From positions 94,001 through 158,000 of the forward strand of contig PASF01000002.1 in the NCBI GenBank assembly GCA_002711845.1: a stretch of 64,000 bases of DNA, given 5' to 3'. A program made the position numbers and the translations under genes. Origin of the DNA: Gammaproteobacteria bacterium. Lineage in GTDB: Bacteria; Pseudomonadota; Gammaproteobacteria; Pseudomonadales; Pseudohongiellaceae. This document shows, piece after piece, positions 8,417-16,879 of this stretch. The notes under the pieces are model-generated. The model did no database searches, was not told where the DNA came from, and worked only from the letters and a program-made list of their open reading frames with translations. Position 1 is the stretch's first letter, and each line of letters starts with the position of its first letter.

Positions 8417-9871
8417 ATGCCATTCAGCGCCCCGCCCGATCACAACAATGCAGTATCCCCCGGCTCCCGGAACACGCCCCGGACAGGCGCTGGCCCTTTG
8501 TATATCCTGCCACCCGCTGTCACAACGGCAGCGCTATGCCTGGTGCTGTGTCTGGGCATCGCCACGCCTGCGTACAGCCAGTCGACACCGGCGACGCAAA
8601 CCTGCCCCGACCTGACACCCTTGTTGCAGCAAAACCCGCAACTGCCCGCCGACTGGGCGCAGATCGAACAGCAACTGGAGCCCCTGTTACCCCGCTGCCT
8701 GCAAAGCACAGACTACTTTGCCTTAAGAGGTGCCGCACAACTGAACACCGGCCGCCTGGATCGCGCGCTGGAATCGCTGGAGCGCGCCCTGCTGCTGAGC
8801 CCTGACAACGGCGGTGCCCAGATGGATTATGCGCAGGCCCTGTACCTGCAGGGCCAGTTGTTCTCGGCGCTGGACCTGAACCGTCAGTTGCTGGCGCGCG
8901 ATGATCTGCCCGCCGGCTTGCAGACGGTGCTGCAGGATCGCCAGCAGACCTGGCGCGGCATGACCCGGCAAACCAGCCTGCAGGCCGACGTACTGGTGGG
9001 CTACGACAACAACCTCAATGGCGCGCCGGCGCCGGGGCAGATTACCCTGACGCTGTCTGGGGAACCGGTGGTCTTGCCGCTGAACCCGGAATTCCGGCCC
9101 AAACGCGGCCCGTATGTGAACCTGCGCCTGGGGGGTCGCTACCGGCAGCTGGCACCTGAACATCAGCACAATGTATTGGTCGAGCTGCGCGGCCGGGTTA
9201 GTGACGATCAGGCCTCCGATCTGGTGCAACTGGACGCGCGATATGCTTTTATCAAGCCTGGCAGCGAGCGCAGCTGGCAACTCAACGCCGGCATGAGCCA
9301 TCTGTTTTTCGGCGGCAGCCCGCTGTATACCGCCACCGAAGCCGGTGGCCGGTTTATGCCCGATGCCAGCCTGGGCGTGTGCCGGCCACAGCTCAGCGCG
9401 ATTGCCCAGCACCAGCTGTTTCACGATCAAAGCCGGCTTAATGCCGTGGAAAGCAAAGTCGGCGCCGGGCTTAACTGCACGCTGGCAAACCGCTTGGGCC
9501 CGCAGCTGGTGATCGCTGAACTGAGCGCCCTGAACAACAGCCCCATCCGTACTGGCAGGCCCGGCGGCAGCCGCCAGGGCTGGCAGTTTAATGTGGACTG
9601 GCAATGGCAGCTGCCGCGCGGCGTGCTGCTGACCCAGCTCAATCACACCGAAACCGACGACAAACGTGGTTACAGCCCCATCCTGGCCGAGGGCGCGCAG
9701 CGTGAAATCAAGCGCAGCTACGTGTTACTGCAGTACCGCCGGCCCCTGCTGCCCGGCCGGCCCGACACCACCCTGCTGTTTAACGTTTACCACCAGAAGC
9801 AGCGCAGCAACCTGGAGCTGTTCCGCAGCACCGATAGCACGGTCGAGATTGGTATCAGTCATCGTTTCTGA
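8417..9871 (+). CDS. TPR-containing outer-membrane beta-barrel protein (Slam/DUF560-like, tentative)
   Basis: Predicted outer-membrane protein of 485 residues. A long N-terminal region with a hydrophobic segment ends near ATPAYSQ (about residue 55) and could be a signal peptide. Tetratricopeptide-type helices follow at about 90-170 (ALRGAAQLNTGRLDRALESLERALLLSPD, listed here only as a landmark region). From about 185 to the end the sequence alternates polar and hydrophobic residues, as in barrel strands, and finishes with a terminal Phe (GISHRF), the classic BAM signal. TPR plus barrel, size, and the VGYDNNLNGAP opening resemble surface-lipoprotein assembly modulators. It lies 342 bp upstream of the RTX gene and may help surface assembly. 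The ATG at 8417 has a weak ribosome site; a TTG at 8381 is possible. Confidence 0.7.
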   Translation: MPFSAPPDHNNAVSPGSRNTPRTGAGPLYILPPAVTTAALCLVLCLGIATPAYSQSTPATQTCPDLTPLLQQNPQLPADWAQIEQQLEPLLPRCLQSTDYFALRGAAQLNTGRLDRALESLERALLLSPDNGGAQMDYAQALYLQGQLFSALDLNRQLLARDDLPAGLQTVLQDRQQTWRGMTRQTSLQADVLVGYDNNLNGAPAPGQITLTLSGEPVVLPLNPEFRPKRGPYVNLRLGGRYRQLAPEHQHNVLVELRGRVSDDQASDLVQLDARYAFIKPGSERSWQLNAGMSHLFFGGSPLYTATEAGGRFMPDASLGVCRPQLSAIAQHQLFHDQSRLNAVESKVGAGLNCTLANRLGPQLVIAELSALNNSPIRTGRPGGSRQGWQFNVDWQWQLPRGVLLTQLNHTETDDKRGYSPILAEGAQREIKRSYVLLQYRRPLLPGRPDTTLLFNVYHQKQRSNLELFRSTDSTVEIGISHRF

Positions 9872-10081
9872 GAACTGACCAGCCAATCCGCAATTAGCCA
9901 TTAGTCTAATAATTAGAGCTGCTTACACGGCAAAGCTCACAAATTTGTTGTTATCAGACTTGTCTTTACTGCCCTGCCGGCGTATGATCGCGTAGCTTGT
10001 CCGCTTGTGGCACACTTTCTAGTGCGTTTCCTGAGTGGCCCAAGTGAGATTTGCCAGGCTTTGCGGGGTAATGTTCATGGA

Positions 10082-10097
10082 TGTGACTGACGTCACA
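10082..10097. promoter_or_regulatory. Perfect Crp-type operator upstream of the RTX gene
   Basis: TGTGA-CTGACG-TCACA matches TGTGA-N6-TCACA at all ten positions. It lies in the 342-bp gap 9872-10213, which has no gene. With the centre at 10089.5, a class II geometry (-41.5) places transcription at about 10131 and the -10 hexamer at 10119-10124, where TATCCT stands. The rest of the gap holds a small CTAATAATTAG palindrome (9906-9916) and nothing else I could identify. Confidence 0.7.
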
Positions 10098-10118
10098 AGC
10101 AGGAACGCTTGCCTCGTT

Positions 10119-10124
10119 TATCCT
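10119..10124 (+). promoter_or_regulatory. Candidate -10 hexamer of the RTX gene promoter
   Basis: TATCCT matches the -10 consensus at four of six positions. It is exactly where a class II Crp-activated promoter would need it relative to the box at 10082-10097. It implies a leader of about 83 nt before the ATG at 10214. The AAGGAG ribosome site is at 10199-10204. Confidence 0.45.
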
Positions 10125-10213
10125 TGGCACAGCCGATATGCGGTCATTTGCTGTTTAGGCATGTCACAATCGGATAAAACAATTTGGAATTAATCCTTAA
10201 GGAGTTACAACAG

Positions 10214-12865
10214 ATGGCGACAATCGAAACTCGTGCAGAGCTCATCACCATAGTAGTAGCAATGTTTGACGCTGCTCCCGGTGTTGCAGTTCTCTCTGAC
10301 CTGACAGCCGCTTCCGATGCCGGCAACAGCAATACAGCAATCGCTGCAAGCCTGGCCAACAGCGCGGAATTCAAAAGCATTTTCCCAACATTCCTGGCGA
10401 ATTCAGAATTCGTAGGCAAGCTGGTAGACCAGATGGTCGGCAACTTGGTTGTGGCAGCTGAAAAAGACGCAATCAAAACTATCCTGACTGCCGAAATGAA
10501 CGCTGGTGCAACTCGCGTTGATGTTGTGTTGACTGCCGTAGCTGCACTGAAAGCAATTCCTGAGACTGATTCGGTCTGGGGCAACGCTGCAGCTGCATTC
10601 AACAACAAAGTTGAAGTTGCTACATTCCACACTGTTGAAAAGCAGCAGGCCACTACTTCACTGGCTGACCTGCAGGAAGTTCTCGCTACTATCGATAACA
10701 CAGAAGCCAGCGTGACTTCAGCTAAATCTGAGATTACTGGCGACGCTGAAGCGGGTCAGTCTCTCTCCCTGACTGGCAACCAAGATACGCTGACTGGTGG
10801 TGCTGGTAACGACACATTCACTGCGGGTGCTGCACAAGACGGCAACGGTACTCTGATCAACACCCTGCAGGGCGTAGACGTACTGGATGGCGGTGCAGGT
10901 ACCGATACCATCAACATCACATTGACCGGCGGCGCAGTAGTTGCCCCCAGCATGTCTAACATCGAAAACGTTACTGTTCGTGTGACCAATGCTGCAGACT
11001 CACTGAGCCTGTCTGGCGCGTCTGGCGTGACCAACGTGACAGTAGCTAACAGCACAGTTGCTTCTACAGCAGCAACCGGCACAGTAAGTGGCGTTGCTGG
11101 TGCAGCCCTGACAGTAAAGAATCAGTCAAACGCTGTATCATTTGATGGTTCTACCGGTTCAGCGCTGACGCTGACTTTTGACACCGTGGGTTCTTCGTCT
11201 GCCCGCACTGCAATTGACTTGGGTAAGGCAACTGCCGCTAAAGCGACAAGCGCGACAATCACTGCAAACAATGCACACGTCAATGTCGATTCAACTGCAG
11301 CTGATGTATTCACATCTGCCACTGTTGCAGCGACTGGCTCCAACACCATTGACTTCACTGACAGTGCCGCGACTCTGACTTCCTTGACCGTGTCTGGTGC
11401 CGGTTCACTGAAGACTTCCAATGTCGACCTGACCAAAGTTGCTACCCTGACTGCCGGTGACGGCGGCGTGACCTTCAAAGGTGGCTCAGCAGCCACGTCA
11501 TTCTCTGCCACTACAGGTTCAGGTAAAGACTCACTGACAGTTGCTGGTACAAACCTGAAGTCTGTAGATACCGGTGCAGGCAACGACTCAGTGACTGTAT
11601 CAAGTGCACTGGCTGCAACGTCTACAGTTACTCTGGGTGCAGGCGATGACACCATTACACTGCAAGCAGCCCCTTCAGCTGGCGCAACTATCACTGCTGG
11701 TGATGGCACTGACACTATTGGACTGGCACTGGCTGACTACACAACTGTCTCTGGTTACTCGTCTACTAACCTGGCGAAAATCAGCGGCTTTGAAGTTCTG
11801 AGCATCACTGACGCGCTGACTGCAGCCGTTAACGTATCCAAGCTGTCTGGTATCACCAGCTTCCAGACCGTTGGTGCAACTGGTGCGCAGACTGTATCTG
11901 GCCTGGGTGCAAACGCCTCTGTTACATTGAATGGTGACATCGTTACCAACAATGGCGCATTGACGCTGACCATGACAGACGCAACTGGCTCAAGCGACGT
12001 GCTGAACCTGACGCTGAACCACAAGGCGGCTCTGGCTTCAAACTCAAACACTGCCGTAACGTCTACCGTTGCTGTTGCAGGTGTTGAAACGCTGAACGTC
12101 AACACGGGTGTCACCAGCACAACTGCTGGTGCCACGAACGTTAAGGCAACTTACACGCTGGCACTGGGTGCGACAGCTACTTCGCTGGCGACACTGGACG
12201 TTAACGGTTCGCAAGCAGTTAGCTTTACTTCTAATGCTGCGCTGACCAAGTTGGCTACTGTTGATGCATCAGACAACACTGGTGGTGTGACGATTGATGC
12301 TTCTGCTGCCACAGCGGCAGCTGCTGCACTGACTATCACTGGTTCTGCCACTGCGGCGAACACCCTGACCGGTGGTGCCAAAGGTGACACGCTGATTGGT
12401 GGTTCCAAAGGCGACACACTGACAGGTGGTGCTGGTGCAGACACGCTGACGGGCGGCGCTGGTAATGACATCTTCGCCTACACAGCGGCCAATCAGTCCA
12501 ACCTGATTGCTCTGGACACGATCACTGACTTCAGTGCAAACACCTTCGGCAACGGCACTAACGGTGCTGCCGGTACAGGTGCAACTACAACAGTTGCTTC
12601 ACGAACTGGTGACGTACTGAGCTTCGACGTGGCTGCTGCCCAGGTTACTGCTGGCGCACTGGTAAGCGTTCAGAGCAATGCTTCTGACGCACAGACCTTC
12701 CTGCAGAACACCGCTGCGAACGGTACTGCTAACCAGGTTGGCGTTGCGCTGGATAGCTCTTCCAACCGACTGTATGTGGATTGGGACAGCGATGGTACAG
12801 CTGATAGCGTGATTGTGCTGACAGGTGTTACTACGATCGACGCAGCAGCTATCCTGCTGGTGTAA
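10214..12865 (+). CDS. Large RTX/S-layer-like secreted protein
   Basis: Predicted secreted surface protein of 883 residues, strongly enriched in Thr, Ala, Ser and Gly, with no cysteine that I could find. An N-terminal helical domain (about 1-170) is followed by a first RTX-type motif (GGAGNDTF, about 195) and long Thr-rich stretches typical of beta-solenoid or S-layer domains. Scattered calcium-type motifs (GAGNDSVTV, GAGDDTITL, GDGTDTIGL at about 455-505) precede a cluster of RTX nonapeptides at about 718-756 (GGAKGDTL, GGSKGDTL, GGAGADTL, GGAGNDIF). The last 125 residues have the DTITDF pattern and hydrophobic end expected of a type I secretion signal. There is no Sec signal peptide. The ATG at 10214 has a strong AAGGAG site nine bases upstream. 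Codons look highly optimised and a strong terminator follows, consistent with abundant expression. Confidence 0.88.
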   Translation: MATIETRAELITIVVAMFDAAPGVAVLSDLTAASDAGNSNTAIAASLANSAEFKSIFPTFLANSEFVGKLVDQMVGNLVVAAEKDAIKTILTAEMNAGATRVDVVLTAVAALKAIPETDSVWGNAAAAFNNKVEVATFHTVEKQQATTSLADLQEVLATIDNTEASVTSAKSEITGDAEAGQSLSLTGNQDTLTGGAGNDTFTAGAAQDGNGTLINTLQGVDVLDGGAGTDTINITLTGGAVVAPSMSNIENVTVRVTNAADSLSLSGASGVTNVTVANSTVASTAATGTVSGVAGAALTVKNQSNAVSFDGSTGSALTLTFDTVGSSSARTAIDLGKATAAKATSATITANNAHVNVDSTAADVFTSATVAATGSNTIDFTDSAATLTSLTVSGAGSLKTSNVDLTKVATLTAGDGGVTFKGGSAATSFSATTGSGKDSLTVAGTNLKSVDTGAGNDSVTVSSALAATSTVTLGAGDDTITLQAAPSAGATITAGDGTDTIGLALADYTTVSGYSSTNLAKISGFEVLSITDALTAAVNVSKLSGITSFQTVGATGAQTVSGLGANASVTLNGDIVTNNGALTLTMTDATGSSDVLNLTLNHKAALASNSNTAVTSTVAVAGVETLNVNTGVTSTTAGATNVKATYTLALGATATSLATLDVNGSQAVSFTSNAALTKLATVDASDNTGGVTIDASAATAAAAALTITGSATAANTLTGGAKGDTLIGGSKGDTLTGGAGADTLTGGAGNDIFAYTAANQSNLIALDTITDFSANTFGNGTNGAAGTGATTTVASRTGDVLSFDVAAAQVTAGALVSVQSNASDAQTFLQNTAANGTANQVGVALDSSSNRLYVDWDSDGTADSVIVLTGVTTIDAAAILLV

Positions 12866-12909
12866 TCGGAAGAAGATACAGATTCATTCATTAGAACGAA
12901 TCTGGGATT

Positions 12910-12948
12910 AAAAAACCCCTGGGTCTGCAGACCCAGGGGTTTTTTTTG
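12910..12948 (+). terminator. Strong rho-independent terminator of the RTX gene
   Basis: A near-perfect palindrome (AACCCCTGGGTCTGC with its complement) is flanked by an A-run before and a run of eight T after. The stem is about 14 bp with virtually no loop, so it should work in both directions. It isolates the RTX gene from the methyltransferase gene. Confidence 0.92.
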
Positions 12949-13130
12949 GGGGGAAACAAAAAATTACGAATTTTGCAGTTCAGGCAACCATTTCCAAATA
13001 AGGAATGGTGAAATTTGTTAAAGGCATTCTTGAGGAATGCTGTAAAGTAGGCGATAGTTTTAATGACTGTAGACGCCACTGATGCGAAAAATAATGGGCG
13101 TTACAAAGAATATTAACGACGGAGACAAGA

Positions 13131-14666
13131 ATGAGTAATTGGAGCGCCGGCTATGTAGCCGACATTGGCTATACCTTCGGTTACTACGCAGAGCTTAACC
13201 CCTTGCGAGTCAAGCTGGCGTTTTTGAACAAGGGTATGGTCTTCCCCGAAGTGGGCACAGCCTGTGAGCTCGGATTTGGGCAGGGGTTGAGTGCGGTGCT
13301 CCATTCAGCCGCATCTGTTGTTCAATGGAGCGGCACTGATTTTAACCCGGCACAGGCTGGTTTTGCTCAGGAGCTGGCCGCGCTATCAGGCACGCAAGCG
13401 AAGCTCTACGATGAATCCTTTGCCGAATTTTCAAACCGGGAGGATTTGCCGGAGTTTGACTACATAGGACTTCACGGTATCTGGAGTTGGATATCAGACG
13501 AAAATAGAGCCATCATTGTGGAGTTTGTCCGACGTAAGCTAAAAGTTGGCGGCGTGTTGTATATAAGTTACAACACCTTGCCAGGCTGGGCAACTTTCGC
13601 GCCCATGCGTCATTTGATGACCGAGCATGCTGAAGTTATCGGCTCGGAAGGCCGTGGAATTGTTTCAAGGATTGACGATGCTGTCGATTTCGCTGACAAG
13701 CTGTTGGCCACAAATCCACTATTCTCACGTGCCAATCCGCAGGTTGGCGACAGAGTCGAGAAACTGAAAACGCAGAACCGTCATTATCTGGCTCACGAAT
13801 ACTTTAACCGTGACTGGCATCCTATGCATTTTGCAACCATGGTGGATTGGCTGGAAGCCGCAAAAGTCAGTTACGCTTGCTCGGCAAATTACTTGGACAA
13901 TATCGATATCGTTAATCTTAGCGATGAACAACAGAAATTTCTAAAGAACATTCCCGACCTGATGTTCCGCGAATCAGTCCGGGACTTCATGGTCAACCAA
14001 CAGTTCCGGAAAGACTATTGGGTAAAAGGTCCGCGAATAATGAATGCTCTGGATAGAGTTGAGGCTATTCGAGCCCAGAGAATAATCCTGGTTAGTCATC
14101 GGCCAGATGTCTCGCTCAAGGTAAATGGAAGTCTGGGAGAGGCAAACATGAGCGAAGTGGTTTATGGGCCAGTACTGGATTACCTGGCAGATCACAAGCC
14201 AAGAACGATAGAACAACTTGAGCAGGCTATACAGCAAAAGGGCATTAATTTCGCTCAATTGGTTGAAGTGATCATGGTGCTGGCTGCGATCGGACATATT
14301 GCAGCGGTGCAGGATGATGCGGTCATTACCAAAGCAAAAAAGCAGACCGATCGCGTTAATCACTATATCTGCAAAAAGGCGCGAGGTGGAAACGATATTA
14401 TTTATTTGGCCAGCCCCGTTACCGGTGGCGGTGTCCAGGTCACCCGTTTTCAGCAGTTGTTCCTGCTGGCAATAGGCCAGGGTAAAAAACAGCCTGGTGA
14501 CTGGACGGAGTTCACCTGGCAAATACTCAGTTCGCAAGGCCAGAGATTGATCATTGAAGGCAAGACCCTGGAAACAGCAGATGACAATATCGCCGAACTG
14601 TCGGCGCAGGCTAATAGCTTTGCACAAAAAGAATTGCCTATTCTCAGAGCGCTTCAGGTCGCTTAA
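13131..14666 (+). CDS. SAM-dependent methyltransferase with regulatory domain (MethyTransf_Reg type)
   Basis: Cytoplasmic protein of 511 residues. A Rossmann methyltransferase domain at about 20-190 has motif I (ELGFGQGLS) and a later LHGIWSWIS stretch. A middle regulatory-type domain (about 215-300) and a C-terminal helical part (about 320-511) follow, as in proteins annotated methyltransferase regulatory domain. The modified target is unknown. The position next to the RTX gene and a SapC-family gene makes modification of the surface protein or its glycan plausible, but this is inference. The ATG at 13131 follows GACGGAGACAAG, a good ribosome site. By eye this gene and sapC are more AT-rich than the flanks, a possible sign of transfer. 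Confidence 0.8.
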   Translation: MSNWSAGYVADIGYTFGYYAELNPLRVKLAFLNKGMVFPEVGTACELGFGQGLSAVLHSAASVVQWSGTDFNPAQAGFAQELAALSGTQAKLYDESFAEFSNREDLPEFDYIGLHGIWSWISDENRAIIVEFVRRKLKVGGVLYISYNTLPGWATFAPMRHLMTEHAEVIGSEGRGIVSRIDDAVDFADKLLATNPLFSRANPQVGDRVEKLKTQNRHYLAHEYFNRDWHPMHFATMVDWLEAAKVSYACSANYLDNIDIVNLSDEQQKFLKNIPDLMFRESVRDFMVNQQFRKDYWVKGPRIMNALDRVEAIRAQRIILVSHRPDVSLKVNGSLGEANMSEVVYGPVLDYLADHKPRTIEQLEQAIQQKGINFAQLVEVIMVLAAIGHIAAVQDDAVITKAKKQTDRVNHYICKKARGGNDIIYLASPVTGGGVQVTRFQQLFLLAIGQGKKQPGDWTEFTWQILSSQGQRLIIEGKTLETADDNIAELSAQANSFAQKELPILRALQVA

Positions 14667-14740
14667 AGTGACTGTATGGCTCTCTGTTTGTTAGTGATTG
14701 GCAATTTGTCTGATTGATATAGGATTTTCAAGGAGAAAGT

Positions 14741-15556
14741 ATGAGTGAATGGATTGCGGTTTCACGCGCCGCACATGCAGACAAATATTGGCGCCCGAGA
14801 TCCGGGTTTGGTTTCGCGAGGTCTCACCAATTGGTGCCCTTTATTATCGCAGAACTGGCGAAATTGCTTCCACATTATGCCTTGGGGTTTGTGCAGAACA
14901 ACGAGGGCGAGTATCAGGCAGTGGCAATGCTAGGCCTCGGCGGTGAACAAAACCTTTTCGTGAATGACGAGCTACAATGGCTGTGCAGTTATGTCCCCGC
15001 TGATCTAAGGGCTTTTCCATTTGCGTTGTTGGATGATGATAATGGCAACAAGATATTCAGCATCCGCACAGATCATTTGAGTGAAAGCAGGGAGCAACCT
15101 CGACTTTTCAATGGCGAAGGGGAGCTCGACTCGTCTGCTGCTGCGGTTTTCGAGTTTCTGAGTCAGCGCGAAACCGGTAGGCACATTACATTGCTAGCAT
15201 GTGCTGAACTCTCCGAGGCGGGCCTAATTGAACCATGGCCTATTAGTATTGCCCGTGAGGGAAACAGGGAAGCTCTGAAAATTAACGGATTACACAGAAT
15301 TAATGAAGAAGCCCTGAATAAACTGGACAGCCCGCGACTCGAGAAACTCCGGGATTCAGGGGCTTTGGCGCTTGCCTATGGGCAGCTATTCTCGGCTCCG
15401 CAGGTCCAGCAACTCGCGCAGCGAGCAGAAACTCTTGCAAAAACCAAACAAAAGACAGTTGATGCGGGGTTGGATAAGCTTTTGGGTGGCGATGACGCAG
15501 GCTCACTCAATTTCGATTCTCTTGCGTCAGCAATGGAGAACAACAGCAATAAATGA
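14741..15556 (+). CDS. sapC: SapC-family protein (S-layer associated)
   Basis: Protein of 271 residues matching the SapC family: HADKYWRP-type opening, HQLVPFIIAELAKLLPHYALGF, then LGLGGEQNLFVNDELQW and an AYVPADLRAFPF-like segment (CSYVPADLRAFPFALL). SapC proteins are linked to S-layer genes in several proteobacteria; their molecular function is unclear. No signal peptide is visible. Ribosome site AAGGAG lies before the ATG. The stop overlaps the next gene start as ATGA, so the two are coupled. Its presence strengthens the reading of the RTX protein as an S-layer component. Confidence 0.85.
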   Translation: MSEWIAVSRAAHADKYWRPRSGFGFARSHQLVPFIIAELAKLLPHYALGFVQNNEGEYQAVAMLGLGGEQNLFVNDELQWLCSYVPADLRAFPFALLDDDNGNKIFSIRTDHLSESREQPRLFNGEGELDSSAAAVFEFLSQRETGRHITLLACAELSEAGLIEPWPISIAREGNREALKINGLHRINEEALNKLDSPRLEKLRDSGALALAYGQLFSAPQVQQLAQRAETLAKTKQKTVDAGLDKLLGGDDAGSLNFDSLASAMENNSNK

Positions 15557-16215
15557 CACATAACGCCGAAAAGATCACCTACCCGGTCAGCAACAACTTC
15601 AGCATGCGCTTTAGCGCCTTCGAAGATCGATTGCTGGTTTGTGCACAGCGCCCTGACAAGAGCAAAGTGCACATGCTGCTGACCCGGCGTATGGTGATGC
15701 TGGTGCTGCAACAGTTGCTGGCCAAACTGCCCGAACTGACCGGGCTGGAAAAAACGCCGGCCGTCTACTGGCAGGAAGTGCTGCAGATGGCACACCAGGA
15801 GGCGATGGCGGCCAAGGAAGCCGCAGACAAGGAGATTGCCGAGCGGCAGGTGGCAGACAAAAAAGCAGCGCAGCCGAAAGCCTCAGGCTCAGGCGAGGCT
15901 GGGCCTGAGGCGGACGAGGCCGGGACTGACGCACCCGAACACGTATTTCTGGCCACCGAGCTGATGGTGCAGTCAGGCGAGGAGCGCCTGACGCTGGCGT
16001 TCAAGGGCTTGCCCATGCCTGATGCCATGGTCAAGCCCAGCCAGTTTCAGCCGATCTTTGCCATCCCGCTGGAAGTGGATAACGTCCACCAGCTTATCGA
16101 GCTGTTGATCAGCAAGTGCGAGCAGGCCCAGTGGCATCTGCCGCTGGAATTGCCCTGGATAGACACCCCAAATGGCGACGAAGGACATAAAAAGTACTCC
16201 TTGCGTCCCCATTAG
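15553..16215 (+). CDS. Hypothetical protein coupled to sapC
   Basis: Unrecognised protein of 220 residues. An N-terminal globular part (about 1-85) includes FSAFEDRLLVCAQRPDKSKVH and an LTRRMVMLVLQQLLAKL helix. A highly charged Ala/Glu/Lys linker (about 85-135) follows, and a C-terminal globular part (about 138-205) begins HVFLATELMVQSGEERLTLAFKG. There is no signal peptide and no membrane segment. The start overlaps the sapC stop, so it is surely co-translated and probably works with SapC. It has higher GC than sapC by eye. The TAG stop at 16213-16215 lies inside a GTCCCCATTAG repeat, so the present C-terminus may have been set by that element. Confidence 0.8.
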   Translation: MTHNAEKITYPVSNNFSMRFSAFEDRLLVCAQRPDKSKVHMLLTRRMVMLVLQQLLAKLPELTGLEKTPAVYWQEVLQMAHQEAMAAKEAADKEIAERQVADKKAAQPKASGSGEAGPEADEAGTDAPEHVFLATELMVQSGEERLTLAFKGLPMPDAMVKPSQFQPIFAIPLEVDNVHQLIELLISKCEQAQWHLPLELPWIDTPNGDEGHKKYSLRPH

Positions 16216-16247
16216 GCCCGTCCCCATTAGCCCAACACAGACGGAGG
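16204..16247. repeat. Degenerate GGGGACGGAGG-family element
   Basis: Two direct copies of CGTCCCCATTAG (16204-16215 and 16219-16230) are followed by GACGGAGG (16240-16247). The parts are the same blocks that form intact hairpins at 23447, 25452 and 40668, so this looks like a decayed member. A TATAAT at 16251-16256 just after it may serve the cytochrome genes. Confidence 0.6.
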
Positions 16248-16341
16248 GTGTATAATACATCTGTTACTGATCTGTAGCATCTTGCTCGGACGTATTCTGC
16301 AGTACAAGATGTCTAGTCTTTTCCAAGCCAGGAGTTGAAGA

Positions 16342-16794
16342 ATGTTGAGCAACGGTTTTAAATCCCGTGTAGTTAAACTCGGCCTGTTGGTTCTGAGTAT
16401 CGGTCTTGCCGGCTCAGTCTGGGCTCAGTCCATTAGTGACCAGCAAATTGCTGAGCGCCTGCAGCCAGTCGGTAGTGTCTGTCTGGCCGGTGAAGAGTGT
16501 GCTTCCGGTGGTGCAACGATCGCGGCGAGTGCCGCCAGTGCGGTGTTCAGTGCGGAAGCGACCTATGACCAGTACTGTGCAATGTGCCACAACACCGGTA
16601 TGGCCGGTGCACCCGAGCGCGGCGATGCGGCGCATTGGGAATCGCGAATTGCTGACGTCGGCATAGACACCGTTGTCACCAATGCCATCAATGGCATTAA
16701 CGCCATGCCGCCACGTGGTATGTGCTCCACCTGTTCCGATGACCAGATCGCCGAGCTGGTGGACTACCTGTCGGGCAACCAGACCAACCGCTGA
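16342..16794 (+). CDS. c5-type monohaem cytochrome (first copy)
   Basis: Periplasmic electron carrier of 150 residues. A signal peptide (about 1-29, ending GSVWAQ) is followed by a variable stretch with CLAGEEC. The haem-binding CAMCH sits in YDQYCAMCHNTGMAGAP (about 75-92), and the Met ligand region is NAMPPRGM, followed by the second cysteine pair CSTC typical of cytochrome c5. The ATG at 16342 follows CCAGGAG. A second c5-type gene lies 85 bp downstream on the same strand, so they are probably co-transcribed. The partner oxidase or reductase is not in the window. Confidence 0.93.
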   Translation: MLSNGFKSRVVKLGLLVLSIGLAGSVWAQSISDQQIAERLQPVGSVCLAGEECASGGATIAASAASAVFSAEATYDQYCAMCHNTGMAGAPERGDAAHWESRIADVGIDTVVTNAINGINAMPPRGMCSTCSDDQIAELVDYLSGNQTNR

Positions 16795-16879
16795 TTATTC
16801 ATCTGCGGTTCAGCTTGAATGGCAGATAATGACCGTAAACCGCAGTACCATTTAAATGCGTGAAGTGAGGGGTATAAAC

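Noticed and set aside
8723-9646. Minus-strand frame of about 300 codons
   Set aside because: Antisense shadow of the TPR-barrel gene in high-GC DNA.
8417-9871. TolC-type outer-membrane channel for the type I exporter
   Set aside because: The predicted TPR plus large beta-barrel is not the long helical channel of TolC proteins.
10125-10141. Possible sigma-54 promoter (TGGCAC...TGC) upstream of the RTX gene
   Set aside because: The GG and GC elements are 12 bases apart instead of 10.
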